Assembly (NCBI GenBank): GCA_044508675.1
Contig: JBIQHF010000010.1
Coordinates: 50,690-114,689 of the forward strand
DNA from: Raineyella sp044508675
GTDB taxonomy: Bacteria > Actinomycetota > Actinomycetes > Propionibacteriales > Propionibacteriaceae
Reading direction: 5' to 3'
DNA: 64,000 bases
Position 1 is the first letter of the stretch; every line of letters starts with the position of its first letter. Made by a program: the position numbers and the translations under genes. Below the pieces are notes generated by a model that had not been told where the DNA came from, ran no database searches, and saw only the letters and a program-made list of their open reading frames with translations. Below, piece after piece: positions 8,354-17,414 of this stretch.

Positions 8354-9510
8354 TGCGCGGCCTGTGGCAGAAGCTCGTCCGGCTCTCGCACGGCGAGAAC
8401 GTCTATGACGTCCTGTCCTATCGCAAGCGCTGGTACGCCATCAGCGCCGTGGTCCTGGTCCTGTGCATCGTCGGGCTGCTGGTCCGCGGACTCAACCTGA
8501 GCATCGAGTTCCGCGGTGGGTCCGACTTCAAGGTGCCGTATGCGATCACCGAGACGACCGTCGGTGATGCCGTCGACGTGGTGGACCGGGTCGGCCTGCC
8601 GGACATGGCCGAGGTGAGCGTGACCACCATCGGGTCCAACACGGTCAACGTCCAGACCCGCTCCCTGTCCACCACCGAGGTCACCCAGGTCCGCGAGGCG
8701 CTCGGCACCTGGGCCGGGGTGCCGCCGGAGCAGGTCTCCTACAGCCTGATCGGCGCCTCGTGGGGCAAGCAGATCACCCAGAAGGGGATCATCGCGCTGG
8801 TGGTCTTCATCGTCCTGGTCGGGGTGATGATCACCGTCTACTTCCGGGACTGGCGGATGGCGGTCGCCTCGATCGTCGCGCTGCTGCACGACCTGCTGGT
8901 GACGGTCGGGGTGTACGCGTGGGTCGGCTTCTCGGTCACCCCCGCGACACTGACCGCCCTGCTGACGATCCTGGGCTACTCGTTGTACGACACGATGGTC
9001 GTGTTCGACCGGGTCCGGGAGAACGTGCGGGAGTTGCCCGAGCACAAGGAGACGTACACCGCTGCGGCGAACCGCAGCCTCAACGAGGTGCTGCTCCGGT
9101 CGATCAACACCACGATCATCGGTGTGCTGCCGATCATCGCCCTGCTCATCGCCGGCGTCTTCGTGCTGGGCACCGGCCCGATCAAGGACCTGTCCCTGGC
9201 GATGGTCGTCGGCATGGTCGCCGGCGCCTACTCCTCGATCTTCATCGCGACCTCGGTGCTGGTGGACCTGAAGGAGCGGACGCCGGAGATGGTCGCCTGG
9301 CGTGCCCGCCTGGCCCGCACGGGGGAGCGCGAGGAGCGGTTGCGGCGCGATGACGCCGTCGGGGTGTCGACGCCCTCGCCGATCACGGTGGCGGTTGATG
9401 TGGCCGAGTCCGGGACGCCGGTGGCCCCACGTCCACCGGCACCGATCGACCCGGGGACCCGGCGCCAGCCGGAGCACAAGTCCCGCAGTCAGCGCCGCCA
9501 TGGACAGTGA
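8353..9510 (+). CDS. secF: Protein translocase subunit SecF
   Basis: 385 residues. SecD partner with the SecF signature LSIEFRGGSDF near the N-terminus, an extracytoplasmic domain and C-terminal membrane helices containing the conserved LGYSLYDTMVVFDRVREN segment. The last ~70 residues are a hydrophilic Pro/Arg-rich cytoplasmic tail. Translationally coupled to secD. Confidence 0.96.
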   Translation: MRGLWQKLVRLSHGENVYDVLSYRKRWYAISAVVLVLCIVGLLVRGLNLSIEFRGGSDFKVPYAITETTVGDAVDVVDRVGLPDMAEVSVTTIGSNTVNVQTRSLSTTEVTQVREALGTWAGVPPEQVSYSLIGASWGKQITQKGIIALVVFIVLVGVMITVYFRDWRMAVASIVALLHDLLVTVGVYAWVGFSVTPATLTALLTILGYSLYDTMVVFDRVRENVRELPEHKETYTAAANRSLNEVLLRSINTTIIGVLPIIALLIAGVFVLGTGPIKDLSLAMVVGMVAGAYSSIFIATSVLVDLKERTPEMVAWRARLARTGEREERLRRDDAVGVSTPSPITVAVDVAESGTPVAPRPPAPIDPGTRRQPEHKSRSQRRHGQ

Positions 9511-9562
9511 GCCCCGCCGGCCTTCACCCCCTGCGATGTCCGAGCCCACCCCGGAGGACGTG

Positions 9563-10135
9563 ATGAGAACCCGACCGCTGCTGCGCACCTCGGAGGAGAA
9601 CCGAGCCCTGATCGCCTCGTTGATTCGCGACATCCCGGACTTCCCGACCACGGGGGTGGGGTTCAAGGACATCACGCCGCTGCTGGGCTCGCCGGACGGC
9701 TTCCGGGCCACCATCGACGAGCTCGTGGCCGCCGCGCCGCCGCAGATCGACGTGGTGGTCGGGATGGAGGCACGGGGCTTCATCGTCGGTGCCCCGGTCG
9801 CGATCGCGCTGGGCGCCGGCTTCGTCCCGGTCCGCAAGCCGGGCAAGCTGCCGGCGCCCACGCACGAGGTGAGCTACGACCTGGAGTACGGGCACGAGAC
9901 GCTCACCATCCATACCGACGCGATCCGGCCCGGCTCGCGGGTGCTGGTGGTCGACGACGTGCTCGCCACCGGCGGCACGCTGGCGGCGACCGCGGAGTTG
10001 GTCCAGCGACTGGGCGCCGAACTGGTGCACGTGGCGGTCGTGCTGGAACTGGCCTTCCTGGAACCGCGCCGACGACTGGCCGAGGCCGGGCTGGGGGAGA
10101 CCGAGATCACCGCGCTGGTCACCGTCACCGAGTGA
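9563..10135 (+). CDS. apt: Adenine phosphoribosyltransferase
   Basis: 190 residues. Converts adenine and PRPP to AMP in purine salvage. The PRPP-binding motif VLVVDDVLATGGT is intact, and GMEARGFIVGAPVA is the family's second conserved block. In-frame ATGs also exist at 9500 (inside secF) and 9536; ATG 9563 was chosen because GGAGG (9553-9557) lies 5 nt before it and it gives a normal family length. apt between secDF and rel is a conserved actinobacterial arrangement that links purine nucleotide supply to (p)ppGpp metabolism. Confidence 0.93.
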   Translation: MRTRPLLRTSEENRALIASLIRDIPDFPTTGVGFKDITPLLGSPDGFRATIDELVAAAPPQIDVVVGMEARGFIVGAPVAIALGAGFVPVRKPGKLPAPTHEVSYDLEYGHETLTIHTDAIRPGSRVLVVDDVLATGGTLAATAELVQRLGAELVHVAVVLELAFLEPRRRLAEAGLGETEITALVTVTE

Positions 10136-10181
10136 CCCCGTCCTGACCCCGGACTGCCTCCGCACGGTCGTTGGCCCGGTA

Positions 10182-10191
10182 GGACTAGACT
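10182..10191 (+). promoter_or_regulatory. Putative promoter -10 region for rel
   Basis: GGACTAGACT in the 139-bp apt-rel gap, with TAGACT at 10186-10191. It implies a leader of about 80 nt ending in the GGAAGGAGG ribosome-binding site just before ATG 10275. No convincing -35 was seen. Confidence 0.45.
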
Positions 10192-10274
10192 TCAAGCCTA
10201 AGATCGGGGGGTTCTGGGGAGCCAGGTCTCCCGACAACGGATCAGGGACGTCGGGGTCGGGAAGGAGGTCGGGC

Positions 10275-12536
10275 ATGAGTGACGAAGTGATGCCGGTTGC
10301 CGTGAGCGGGGCGCCACGGCTGTCGATGCGCCAGCGTTTGGCGCGGCTGGGGACCAAGGCCCAGCAGCCGAACGTGCTCGATCCGCTCTTTCAGGCGATC
10401 CGGGCGAGCCATCCCAAGGCCAACCTGGCGGTGATCGAGAAGGCGTACGGCATCGCCTCCTCCTTCCACGCCGGCCAGAAGCGCAAGAGCGGTGATCCGT
10501 ACATCACCCATCCGCTGTCGGTCGCGACGATCCTGGCCGAGCTGGGTGCGGCCGAGGAGACGATCTGTGCCGGCCTGCTCCACGACACCGTGGAGGACAC
10601 CGAGTACACCCTGGAGCAGGTCACCGCCGACTTCGGGCCCACCGTCGCGCTGCTGGTCGACGGTGTGACCAAGCTGGACAAGGTGACGTACGGTCCCTCG
10701 GCCAAGGCCGAGACGCTGCGCAAGATGATCGTCAACATGAGCCAGGACATCCGCGTGCTGGTGATCAAGCTCGCCGACCGGCTGCACAACATGCGGACCC
10801 TGCACCACCTGCGCCCGGACAAGCAGAATCGGATCGCGGCAGAGACCCTGGAGGTGTATGCGCCGCTGGCGCACCGGCTCGGCATGAACACCATCAAGTG
10901 GGAGCTGGAGGACCTGGCGTTCTCCACCATGCAGCCGAAGCTGTACGACGAGATCGTGCACCTGGTCGTGCAGCGCGCCCCGTCACGGGAGAAGTTCCTC
11001 AAGCGGGTCACCGAGGTGATCGAGGCCGACCTGCGTCAGGCCGGGGTGCGGGCGACCGTCACCGGCCGACCGAAGCACTACTACTCGATCTACCAGAAGA
11101 TGGTGGTCCGGGGCCGGTCCTTCGACGACATCTACGACCTGGTCGCGCTGCGGATCATCGTCGACTCCATCCAGGACTGCTACGGCGCGCTGGGCGTGCT
11201 GCACTCGCGGTGGAACCCGCTGCCGGGCCGGTTCAAGGACTACATCGCGATGCCGAAGTACAACATGTACCAGTCGCTGCACACCACCGTGCGCGGCCCC
11301 GAGGGCACGCCGGTCGAGTTCCAGATCCGGACCTGGGACATGCACCGGCGCGCCGACTACGGTGTCGCCGCGCACTGGAAGTACAAGGAGGGCAAGGGCG
11401 ACAAGTCCGATCCCAATGAGCTGAACTGGGTGCGGGCGCTGAACCAGTGGCAGCGCGAGACCGAGGACCCCGAGGAGTTCCTCGACGACCTGCTGTTCTC
11501 GATCAACGCCGACGAGGTCATCGTCTACACCCCCCAGGGCGACATGCTGACCCTGCCGGCGGGTGCCACTCCGGTCGACTTCGCCTACCTGGTGCACACC
11601 GAGGTCGGACATCGCTGTATCGGGGCGCGGGTGAACGGCCGGCTGGTGCCGCTGGAGTCGAAGCTGGCGACCGGTGACCGGGTGGAGATCCTCACCTCGA
11701 AGGCCGAGGGGGCCGGCCCCTCCCGGGACTGGCTGTCGTTCGTGGCCAGTCCACGCGCCCGCGCCAAGATCCGCCAGTACTTCAGCCGGGAGCGCCGCGA
11801 CGAGGCGATCGAGAGCGGCAAGGAGGCCCTGGCCCGGCAGATGCGCCGGATGGACATGCCGATGCAGCGCCTGCTGACGATCGAGCACCTCACCGAGGTG
11901 GCGGCCTACTTCCGCGTCGCCGATGTCAACGCCCTCTACAAGGCGGTCGGAGACGGGTCGATCTCCCCGCAGGCCGTCGTCCAGCGGCTGGTGCAGATCG
12001 CCGGCGGGCCCGAGGAGGTGGCCGACGCGACCAGCGAGGACTCGGTGGTGCTGCGCCGGCCCCGCACCTCGCCGTCGGCCTCGGAATCGGGTGTGATGGT
12101 GCACGGGGACAAGGGTGTGTGGGTCAAGCTGGCCCGCTGCTGCACCCCGGTGCCCGGTGACGAGATCGTCGGCTTCATCACCCGTGCCTCCGGCGTGTCG
12201 GTGCACCGTCGGAACTGCAGCAACGCCGCGGACCTGATGACGACCTCCCCGGAGCGGATCATCGACGTGTCCTGGGCGCCCACCTCGGAGAGTTCGTTCC
12301 TGGTCACCGTCGAGATCCTGTCCCTGGACCGCAACGCCCTGCTCTCCGACATCACTCGCTCGATCGCCGACCAGCACATCTCGATCAGCTCGGCCAGTGT
12401 CAACACCCACCGGGACCGTACGGCGAAGATCAACCTGACCTTCGAGACGCCGGACCCGACGCACCACCTGGACCATGTGCTGAACGCGATCCGACGCGTG
12501 CCCGGCGTCTATGACGTCAACCGCGTACGGGCCTGA
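10275..12536 (+). CDS. rel: Bifunctional (p)ppGpp synthetase/hydrolase Rel
   Basis: 753 residues. Makes and degrades the stringent-response alarmones. Domains in order: HD hydrolase (HPLSVATILAEL, then HDTVEDTEYT with the catalytic His-Asp and Glu-Asp pairs), RelA/SpoT synthetase, TGS, linker helices with the conserved cysteine pair CCTPVPGDEI, and a C-terminal ACT domain. The synthetase carries GRFKDYIAMPK; the basic RxKD form marks bifunctional Rel enzymes rather than monofunctional RelA (which has ExDD), and the intact HD residues agree. The start is supported by GGAAGGAGG about 6 nt upstream. Confidence 0.97.
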   Translation: MSDEVMPVAVSGAPRLSMRQRLARLGTKAQQPNVLDPLFQAIRASHPKANLAVIEKAYGIASSFHAGQKRKSGDPYITHPLSVATILAELGAAEETICAGLLHDTVEDTEYTLEQVTADFGPTVALLVDGVTKLDKVTYGPSAKAETLRKMIVNMSQDIRVLVIKLADRLHNMRTLHHLRPDKQNRIAAETLEVYAPLAHRLGMNTIKWELEDLAFSTMQPKLYDEIVHLVVQRAPSREKFLKRVTEVIEADLRQAGVRATVTGRPKHYYSIYQKMVVRGRSFDDIYDLVALRIIVDSIQDCYGALGVLHSRWNPLPGRFKDYIAMPKYNMYQSLHTTVRGPEGTPVEFQIRTWDMHRRADYGVAAHWKYKEGKGDKSDPNELNWVRALNQWQRETEDPEEFLDDLLFSINADEVIVYTPQGDMLTLPAGATPVDFAYLVHTEVGHRCIGARVNGRLVPLESKLATGDRVEILTSKAEGAGPSRDWLSFVASPRARAKIRQYFSRERRDEAIESGKEALARQMRRMDMPMQRLLTIEHLTEVAAYFRVADVNALYKAVGDGSISPQAVVQRLVQIAGGPEEVADATSEDSVVLRRPRTSPSASESGVMVHGDKGVWVKLARCCTPVPGDEIVGFITRASGVSVHRRNCSNAADLMTTSPERIIDVSWAPTSESSFLVTVEILSLDRNALLSDITRSIADQHISISSASVNTHRDRTAKINLTFETPDPTHHLDHVLNAIRRVPGVYDVNRVRA

Positions 12537-12584
12537 TCGAGGGCACCGCGAGCCGAGGGAAACCCGCATCGAGGGAGACCCGAA

Positions 12585-12621
12585 GGGGCCTGACCGGAAG
12601 CAGTCACGCCGGTCAGGCCCC
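12585..12621. terminator. Bidirectional hairpin terminator between convergent rel and DUF349 gene
   Basis: Perfect 13-bp inverted repeat: GGGGCCTGACCGG at 12585-12597 and its complement at 12609-12621, with an 11-nt loop. There is no U-tract, as is common for actinobacterial terminators. It lies between the 3' ends of two convergent genes. Confidence 0.75.
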
Positions 12622-12650
12622 GAACTCGCGTCGGTGTCGAGCTGTCGGCC

Positions 12651-13895
12651 TCAGGCGCCGAAGTCGCGGGCGGCGTTCTCGGCCTGTTCCAGCCACCCCT
12701 GGTAGGTGCTGATCGCGTCCCGGTGCTCCTTGGCCTTCTTGGTATCGCCGCGGGCCTCGGCCTTGGCCAGCTTCGCGGCCAGGTCGTCGATCTGCGCCTG
12801 GATCTTGCGCGCGGTGTCGGTGGCGAGCTCACGGGCCTGCGGGTCCGTACGCTTCCACTCGGCCTCCTCGCGCTGCTTGACCGCCTGGTCCAGCTTGTGC
12901 AGCCGGTTGTCCAGGCCGCGCATGGCGTCCCGCGGCACCCGGCCGTACTCGGACCACTTGTCGAGGAGCTCTCGGTAGAGCCGCTTGCTCTCGCCCAGAT
13001 CCTGATCGGGGCGGATCCTCGGCTCGTACTCGTCGAGCAGGGCCTCCTTGGCGATCTGGTTGCCGCGGAACTCCTCGTCCTGGACGTTCTGGGCGGCGTT
13101 GCGGGCGTCGAAGAAGGTGTCCTGCAGGGCGCGGAACTGCTTCCACAGCTTGTCGTCGACATCGCGGGGAGCCGAACCGGCGGCCTTCCAGCGCTGCATC
13201 AGGTCGCGGAAGTCACGGGAGGTCTGGCCCCAGTCCTGGGAGGTGGCCAGCGGGGTCGCCTCGGCGATGATCGCCTCCTTCAGGACCCGGGCCTCCTCGC
13301 GCTTGGCGTTCTGCTCGGCGAACTGGTGCTTGCGGCGGCGGGTGTAGGTGGTGCGGGCCGTGGAGAACCGGTGCCAGAGGGCATCGTCGGTGGCCTTGTC
13401 GATCCTCGGCAGGGCCTTCCACTGCTCCAGCAGGTCCCGGAACCGGTTCACCCCACCGCGCCAGTCGTTGCCGGCAGCGATCTTCTCCGCCTCGGCGACC
13501 ATGGCCTCCTTGGCCTGGCGGGTCTCGGCGTTCTGCGCGGCCCGGGCGGCCTTGCGCTCCTCCGCCTTGGCCTCCAGCACCGGCGCCAGCGCGTCCAGCC
13601 GCGCCTCCAGGGCGGCCAGGTCGCCGACCGCGGCGGCCTCGTGGACGCTCTGGCGGACCTGCGTGATCCGCTTGCGGGCCTCATCCGGTGCCAGGGCGCC
13701 GGCCTTCAGCCGGTTCTCCAACAGGTCGACCTCGACCGCCAGGTTCTCGTAGCGGCGCACGTAGATCGCGAGGGCTTCAGCCGGTTCGGCCCCCGGGACC
13801 TGGCCCACCGGGCGCTCTCCCTCCGGGGTACGTACGAACACGGTGCCGTCGGTGTCGACGCGACCAAAGGAATCTGGCCCTGTCATCTCGCTCAT
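12651..13895 (-). CDS. DUF349 domain-containing protein
   Basis: 414 residues from ATG 13895. The protein consists of repeated three-helix DUF349 units of about 70 residues, recognisable from recurring W-R(K)-x(n)-F-x-x-L(M)-x-x-W-K blocks (NDWRGGVNRFRDLLEQWKAL, QDWGQTSRDFRDLMQRWKAA) spaced by Lys/Glu/Ala-rich coiled coil. The N-terminal FGRVDTDGTVFVRTPEGERP segment is typical of the actinobacterial family next to rel. Function is not established; it is predicted cytoplasmic. An alternative ATG lies at 13904. Its 5' end faces the metallo-hydrolase gene with only about 30 bp between start codons. Confidence 0.85.
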   Translation of the reverse strand: MSEMTGPDSFGRVDTDGTVFVRTPEGERPVGQVPGAEPAEALAIYVRRYENLAVEVDLLENRLKAGALAPDEARKRITQVRQSVHEAAAVGDLAALEARLDALAPVLEAKAEERKAARAAQNAETRQAKEAMVAEAEKIAAGNDWRGGVNRFRDLLEQWKALPRIDKATDDALWHRFSTARTTYTRRRKHQFAEQNAKREEARVLKEAIIAEATPLATSQDWGQTSRDFRDLMQRWKAAGSAPRDVDDKLWKQFRALQDTFFDARNAAQNVQDEEFRGNQIAKEALLDEYEPRIRPDQDLGESKRLYRELLDKWSEYGRVPRDAMRGLDNRLHKLDQAVKQREEAEWKRTDPQARELATDTARKIQAQIDDLAAKLAKAEARGDTKKAKEHRDAISTYQGWLEQAENAARDFGA

Positions 13896-13913
13896 GGGGT
13901 ACATCTTGCCGGA

Positions 13914-13919
13914 TATGGT
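13914..13919 (+). promoter_or_regulatory. Putative leaderless promoter -10 for the MBL-fold hydrolase
   Basis: TATGGT ends 7 nt before GTG 13927, so the transcript would begin at or next to the start codon. No Shine-Dalgarno is present. Confidence 0.45.
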
Positions 13920-13926
13920 GGCGGAT

Positions 13927-14607
13927 GTGCTCATCGCTTCATTTCCGGCCGGTGCCTGGCAGACGAACTGCTACCTGGTCGCCCCCGGCCCCGGCGGCCC
14001 CTGCGTGGTGATCGACCCCGGCGTCGCCGCTCTCGGCACCATCCGCCGGATCGTCGACGAGCAGCGGCTGGAGCCGGCCGGCGTCCTACTCACCCACGGC
14101 CACATCGACCACATGTTCTCCGCCGCCGACGTCTGCGAGGCGTACGGGGTCGGCTGCTGGATCCATCCGGCGGACCGCCCCTACCTGACCGACCCGTACG
14201 CGGTGCCGGCTGCCCGCACCCTGATCGAGCAGGCGGTCGGCGAGGTCCGTGACTTCACCGACCGCGAGCCCGCACCCCTGCACGCGGTGGCCGACGGTGA
14301 CCGGATCGAACTGGCCGGGCTGGAGTTCGAGGCCCTGCACGCCCCCGGCCACACGCCCGGCTCGACCCTGTACCGGCTGCCCTATCCCGATGACGACTCG
14401 ATCGAGGCACTCGTGTTCACCGGGGACGTGGTCTTCGCCGGCAGCGTGGGGCGCACCGACCTGCCGAACGGGCAGCCGGAGGTGATGCGGCAGACCCTGT
14501 CCCGGGTGGTGCTCGGCCTGTCCGACGACGTCGCCCTGCTGCCGGGGCACGGCGGGCAGACCCTGATGTCCCGCGAGCGGTCCACGAACCCGTACCTCCG
14601 CTCCTAG
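13927..14607 (+). CDS. MBL-fold metallo-hydrolase (glyoxalase II-like)
   Basis: 226 residues. The zinc-binding THGHIDHM motif, the downstream HAPGHTPGS and the late GHG (LLPGHGGQT) are those of glyoxalase II-type metallo-beta-lactamase-fold hydrolases. The start GTG 13927 gives VLIASFPAGAWQTNCYLVA, matching the usual N-terminus of actinobacterial homologues encoded near rel and hisS. ATG 13915 in the same frame is the alternative. The chosen start coincides with a -10-like TATGGT seven bases upstream, suggesting leaderless translation. The physiological thioester or other substrate is not known. Confidence 0.85.
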   Translation: MLIASFPAGAWQTNCYLVAPGPGGPCVVIDPGVAALGTIRRIVDEQRLEPAGVLLTHGHIDHMFSAADVCEAYGVGCWIHPADRPYLTDPYAVPAARTLIEQAVGEVRDFTDREPAPLHAVADGDRIELAGLEFEALHAPGHTPGSTLYRLPYPDDDSIEALVFTGDVVFAGSVGRTDLPNGQPEVMRQTLSRVVLGLSDDVALLPGHGGQTLMSRERSTNPYLRS

Positions 14608-14679
14608 CGACTACGCTCAGGGGCGTCCCTCCTGCGTATGCCACGCGTACGTACGTCTCTTCGAAAGGCCGCTGTCCGC

Positions 14680-16011
14680 ATGAGCCGCCCCAAGCCGATG
14701 TCCGGCTTCCCCGAGTTCCTCCCCGCCGCGCGGATGGTCGAGCTGCATGCCCTGCGGATCCTGTCGTCGACCTTCGAGCTGCACGGTTTTGCACCGATCG
14801 AGACGCGCGCGGTCGAGCCGCTGGACCAGCTCGCCCGCAAGGGGGAGATCGAGAAGGAGGTCTATGTCGTCCGCCGACTGCACGCCGCCGAGGGCGACAC
14901 CGACGAGATCGGCCTGCACTTCGACCTGACCGTGCCGTTCGCCCGCTACGTGCTGGAGAACTCCGGCCACCTGGTCTTCCCGTTCCGCCGCTACCAGGTC
15001 CAGAAGGTCTGGCGCGGGGAGCGCCCGCAGGAGGGCCGCTACCGCGAGTTCCTGCAGGCCGACATCGACATCGTCGGCCAGGGCACCCTCGCCGACCACC
15101 ACGACGTGGAGATCCCCCTGGTCGCCCTGGACGCGTTCGAGAAGCTGCACACCGACCTGGGCATCCCGCCGGTGCTGCTGCACGTCAACAACCGCAAGCT
15201 GTCCGAGGGCTTCTACCGGGGGCTGGGCATCGAGGACACCGCCGCCGTGCTGCAGCGGGTCGACAAGTACGACAAGATCGGCCCGGACGCCGTCCGCGAA
15301 CTGCTGGTCGAGGAGTTGGGGCTGGACCAGGAACAGGCCGCCAAGTGCGTGGCACTGGCCGGGATCGCCACCTCCGACGAGTCATTCGTCGACCGGGTGC
15401 AGGAGCTGGGCGTCCAGCACGAACTGCTGGACGAGGGCCTCGCCGCCCTGGCCGCGGTGGTCCGGGTCGCCGAGCGCCAGGTGCCCGGCCGGGTGCTGGC
15501 CGACCTGAAGATCGCCCGCGGCCTGGACTACTATACCGGCACCGTCTACGAGACCCTGCTGCAGGGCTCGGAACGCATGGGGTCGGTCGCCTCCGGTGGC
15601 CGCTACGACGCGCTGGCCTCGGACGGGAAGAACACCTTCCCCGGAGTCGGCTACTCCTTCGGGGTGACCCGCCTGCTGGCCCCGATCCTGGGGCGCGGCG
15701 AACTGACCTCCTCCCGGCCGGTGCCGACCTGCGTGCTGGTGGCGGTGGACAGCGAGGACACCCGCGAACAGGCGCTCGGTACCGCCGACCGCCTGCGCCG
15801 GCGCGGGATCCCGACCGAGGTCGCGCCGAAGGCCGACAAGTTCGGCAAGCAGATCCGCTACGCGGACCGGCGGGGCATCCCGTACGTGTGGTTCGGGGCG
15901 GGAGGGAACGACGAGGTGAAGGACATCCGGTCCGGCGACCAGGCGGCCGCCGACCCGGATGCGTGGACCCCGCCGGCCGAGGACCTGTACCCGCGCACGG
16001 TGCGCCCCTGA
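14680..16011 (+). CDS. hisS: Histidine--tRNA ligase
   Basis: 443 residues from ATG 14680 (GAAAGG about 11 nt upstream). Class II aminoacyl-tRNA synthetase charging tRNA-His. Motif 2 is visible around FRRYQVQKVWRGERPQEGRYREFLQADIDI, and the histidine-binding loop GLDYYTGTVYE and motif 3 (GYSFGVTRLL) are intact; the C-terminal anticodon-binding domain follows. Its stop is 10 bp from the stop of the convergent histidine kinase, with no clear terminator between. Confidence 0.96.
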   Translation: MSRPKPMSGFPEFLPAARMVELHALRILSSTFELHGFAPIETRAVEPLDQLARKGEIEKEVYVVRRLHAAEGDTDEIGLHFDLTVPFARYVLENSGHLVFPFRRYQVQKVWRGERPQEGRYREFLQADIDIVGQGTLADHHDVEIPLVALDAFEKLHTDLGIPPVLLHVNNRKLSEGFYRGLGIEDTAAVLQRVDKYDKIGPDAVRELLVEELGLDQEQAAKCVALAGIATSDESFVDRVQELGVQHELLDEGLAALAAVVRVAERQVPGRVLADLKIARGLDYYTGTVYETLLQGSERMGSVASGGRYDALASDGKNTFPGVGYSFGVTRLLAPILGRGELTSSRPVPTCVLVAVDSEDTREQALGTADRLRRRGIPTEVAPKADKFGKQIRYADRRGIPYVWFGAGGNDEVKDIRSGDQAAADPDAWTPPAEDLYPRTVRP

Positions 16012-16021
16012 TTCCGGCTGG

Positions 16022-17242
16022 TCAGACCTCCACGTCGTCCGGCAGGGGGATTCGCGCCGACAGCACCCATTCCTCGTCCTGCCGGCCGGCTTCCAGCCGG
16101 CCACCAAGCAGGTCCACCCGCTCGGTCAGGCCGCGCAGGCCCCACCCGGTCGGCCCGTGGCGTAGCCCGTCCCGTCGCGGCGTCGGGCCGAGCGTGTTGC
16201 GCACCGACACCAGGACGTAGCGGTGGTTGAGGCGGACGTCGGCCACGGTCCGGGCACCGTCGGGGGCATGCTTCAGGACGTTGGTGCAGGCCTCCTGCAG
16301 GATCCTGATGACCGTCCGGGTGAGCGTGGCGGGCAGCCGGTCCACCTCGGGGGCAACGGTGACCGTGATGTCGAACCCGAGACCGGACAGCCGCTCGGCA
16401 AGGTCGGTGCCGACCCGGGACACGGAGGTGTCGTCGCTCAGGTGATCGATGCCGAGTTCCTCGACCTGCTCGCCGTCCCGCAGTAGCCCGACGAGGATGC
16501 GCAGCTCGTACAGGACCTTCTGGGTGGACCCCCGCACGCTGTCCAGGACCTTGTGCAGCTCGGCGGGATCGTCGGTGCGGCTACGACTGGTGATCTGCAG
16601 GGACATGATCGACAGCTCGTGGGCCACCACGTCGTGCAGTTCACGGGCCAGGGTGGCCCGCTCGTCGTCTCGGATGCGCGAGTTCTCCTCGGCCAGCTCG
16701 TGCAGTCGGCGGCGGTCACGGGCGCGCTGGCCCTGGAAGTAGTGGACCGTCGACCCCAGCACGGCGGAGACGACCAACAGCGTCAGGAATGACCAGAAGG
16801 TCACGTAGCCCTCGGGGCCGAGTTGGACCGCGACGAGGACGAGCCAGGTCAGGGCCACCGCCCAGGTGGCCAGGGTCAAGGCCCACCGGGTGGTGGCGGC
16901 GGCGATGCCGACGAGGAAGACCACGGCCATGGCCGCGCCGAGGTAGCTCGCGGTGATCAGCGACAGCAGCAGCACGGGGATGGCGACCAGCAGCGCGACC
17001 GGGGCGCTCCAGATCGCGATGTACCAGACGGCGTACGCAACGAACAGGCCGAGTACCAGCAATTGCCGGCGCTCGTCCGCGACGATGCTCGACCAGGCGA
17101 CGACGACCTCCCGGATGTCATCCACCAGCCCGATGCTGATGAAGACCACCAGTACCCATCGCAACCACTTCGGGAGTGGGTAGGAGGTCAGGAACTGCTG
17201 ACGCACACCGCGGGCTCGCGGTGCCGCGTCGGTCTCACCCAC
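16022..17242 (-). CDS. NarL/DesK-type membrane sensor histidine kinase
   Basis: 406 residues, GTG start. The N-terminal half holds five or six membrane helices with short loops (about residues 25-170), so any ligand must be sensed in or close to the membrane. A short coiled coil leads into a HisKA_3 dimerisation domain with the phospho-acceptor His at about residue 203 (RATLARELHDVVAHELSIM). The C-terminal HATPase has the N-box EACTNVLKHAPD and G-box GWGLRGLTERVDLLGG. The start codon lies inside the last codons of a 59-codon ORF (8-nt overlap), so its translation is probably coupled to that ORF. The divergent NarL-type regulator at 17577 is the likely partner. Confidence 0.93.
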   Translation of the reverse strand: MGETDAAPRARGVRQQFLTSYPLPKWLRWVLVVFISIGLVDDIREVVVAWSSIVADERRQLLVLGLFVAYAVWYIAIWSAPVALLVAIPVLLLSLITASYLGAAMAVVFLVGIAAATTRWALTLATWAVALTWLVLVAVQLGPEGYVTFWSFLTLLVVSAVLGSTVHYFQGQRARDRRRLHELAEENSRIRDDERATLARELHDVVAHELSIMSLQITSRSRTDDPAELHKVLDSVRGSTQKVLYELRILVGLLRDGEQVEELGIDHLSDDTSVSRVGTDLAERLSGLGFDITVTVAPEVDRLPATLTRTVIRILQEACTNVLKHAPDGARTVADVRLNHRYVLVSVRNTLGPTPRRDGLRHGPTGWGLRGLTERVDLLGGRLEAGRQDEEWVLSARIPLPDDVEV

Positions 17243-17414
17243 AGGGCTGGGCGAAGGCGCGGCAGAGGGAGGTGTTCCAGTCCTGGGGTCCGGCTTCGCC
17301 CGAGGTCTCGGTGGCGAAGGCGGGGATCGCGGTGGCCGAGGTCGGGGGCGCGCTCGCAGCCAGGCAGGCGACGAGTGCCGGTGCGACGGCGCTCCCTCGT
17401 GCGAACTCCTCCAT
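17235..17414 (-). CDS. Candidate secreted signal peptide/RiPP-like precursor (59 aa) coupled to the histidine kinase
   Basis: ATG 17414, with GAGGAG about 11 nt upstream, to TGA 17237-17235. The stop overlaps the kinase start by 8 nt. Codons are strongly G/C-ended (about 87% by hand count), as in real genes here. The product has a hydrophobic small-residue stretch (residues 9-22, including ALVACLAASA), an Ala/Pro/Thr spacer with AFA at 32-34 that could be a signal-peptidase site, and a polar C-terminus WNTSLCRAFAQPCG with two cysteines seven residues apart. It could be a secreted disulfide-closed peptide sensed by the kinase, a modified-peptide precursor, or a small membrane-associated kinase accessory protein. 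No modification enzyme or dedicated transporter is adjacent. I do not recognise a family. Confidence 0.55.
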   Translation of the reverse strand: MEEFARGSAVAPALVACLAASAPPTSATAIPAFATETSGEAGPQDWNTSLCRAFAQPCG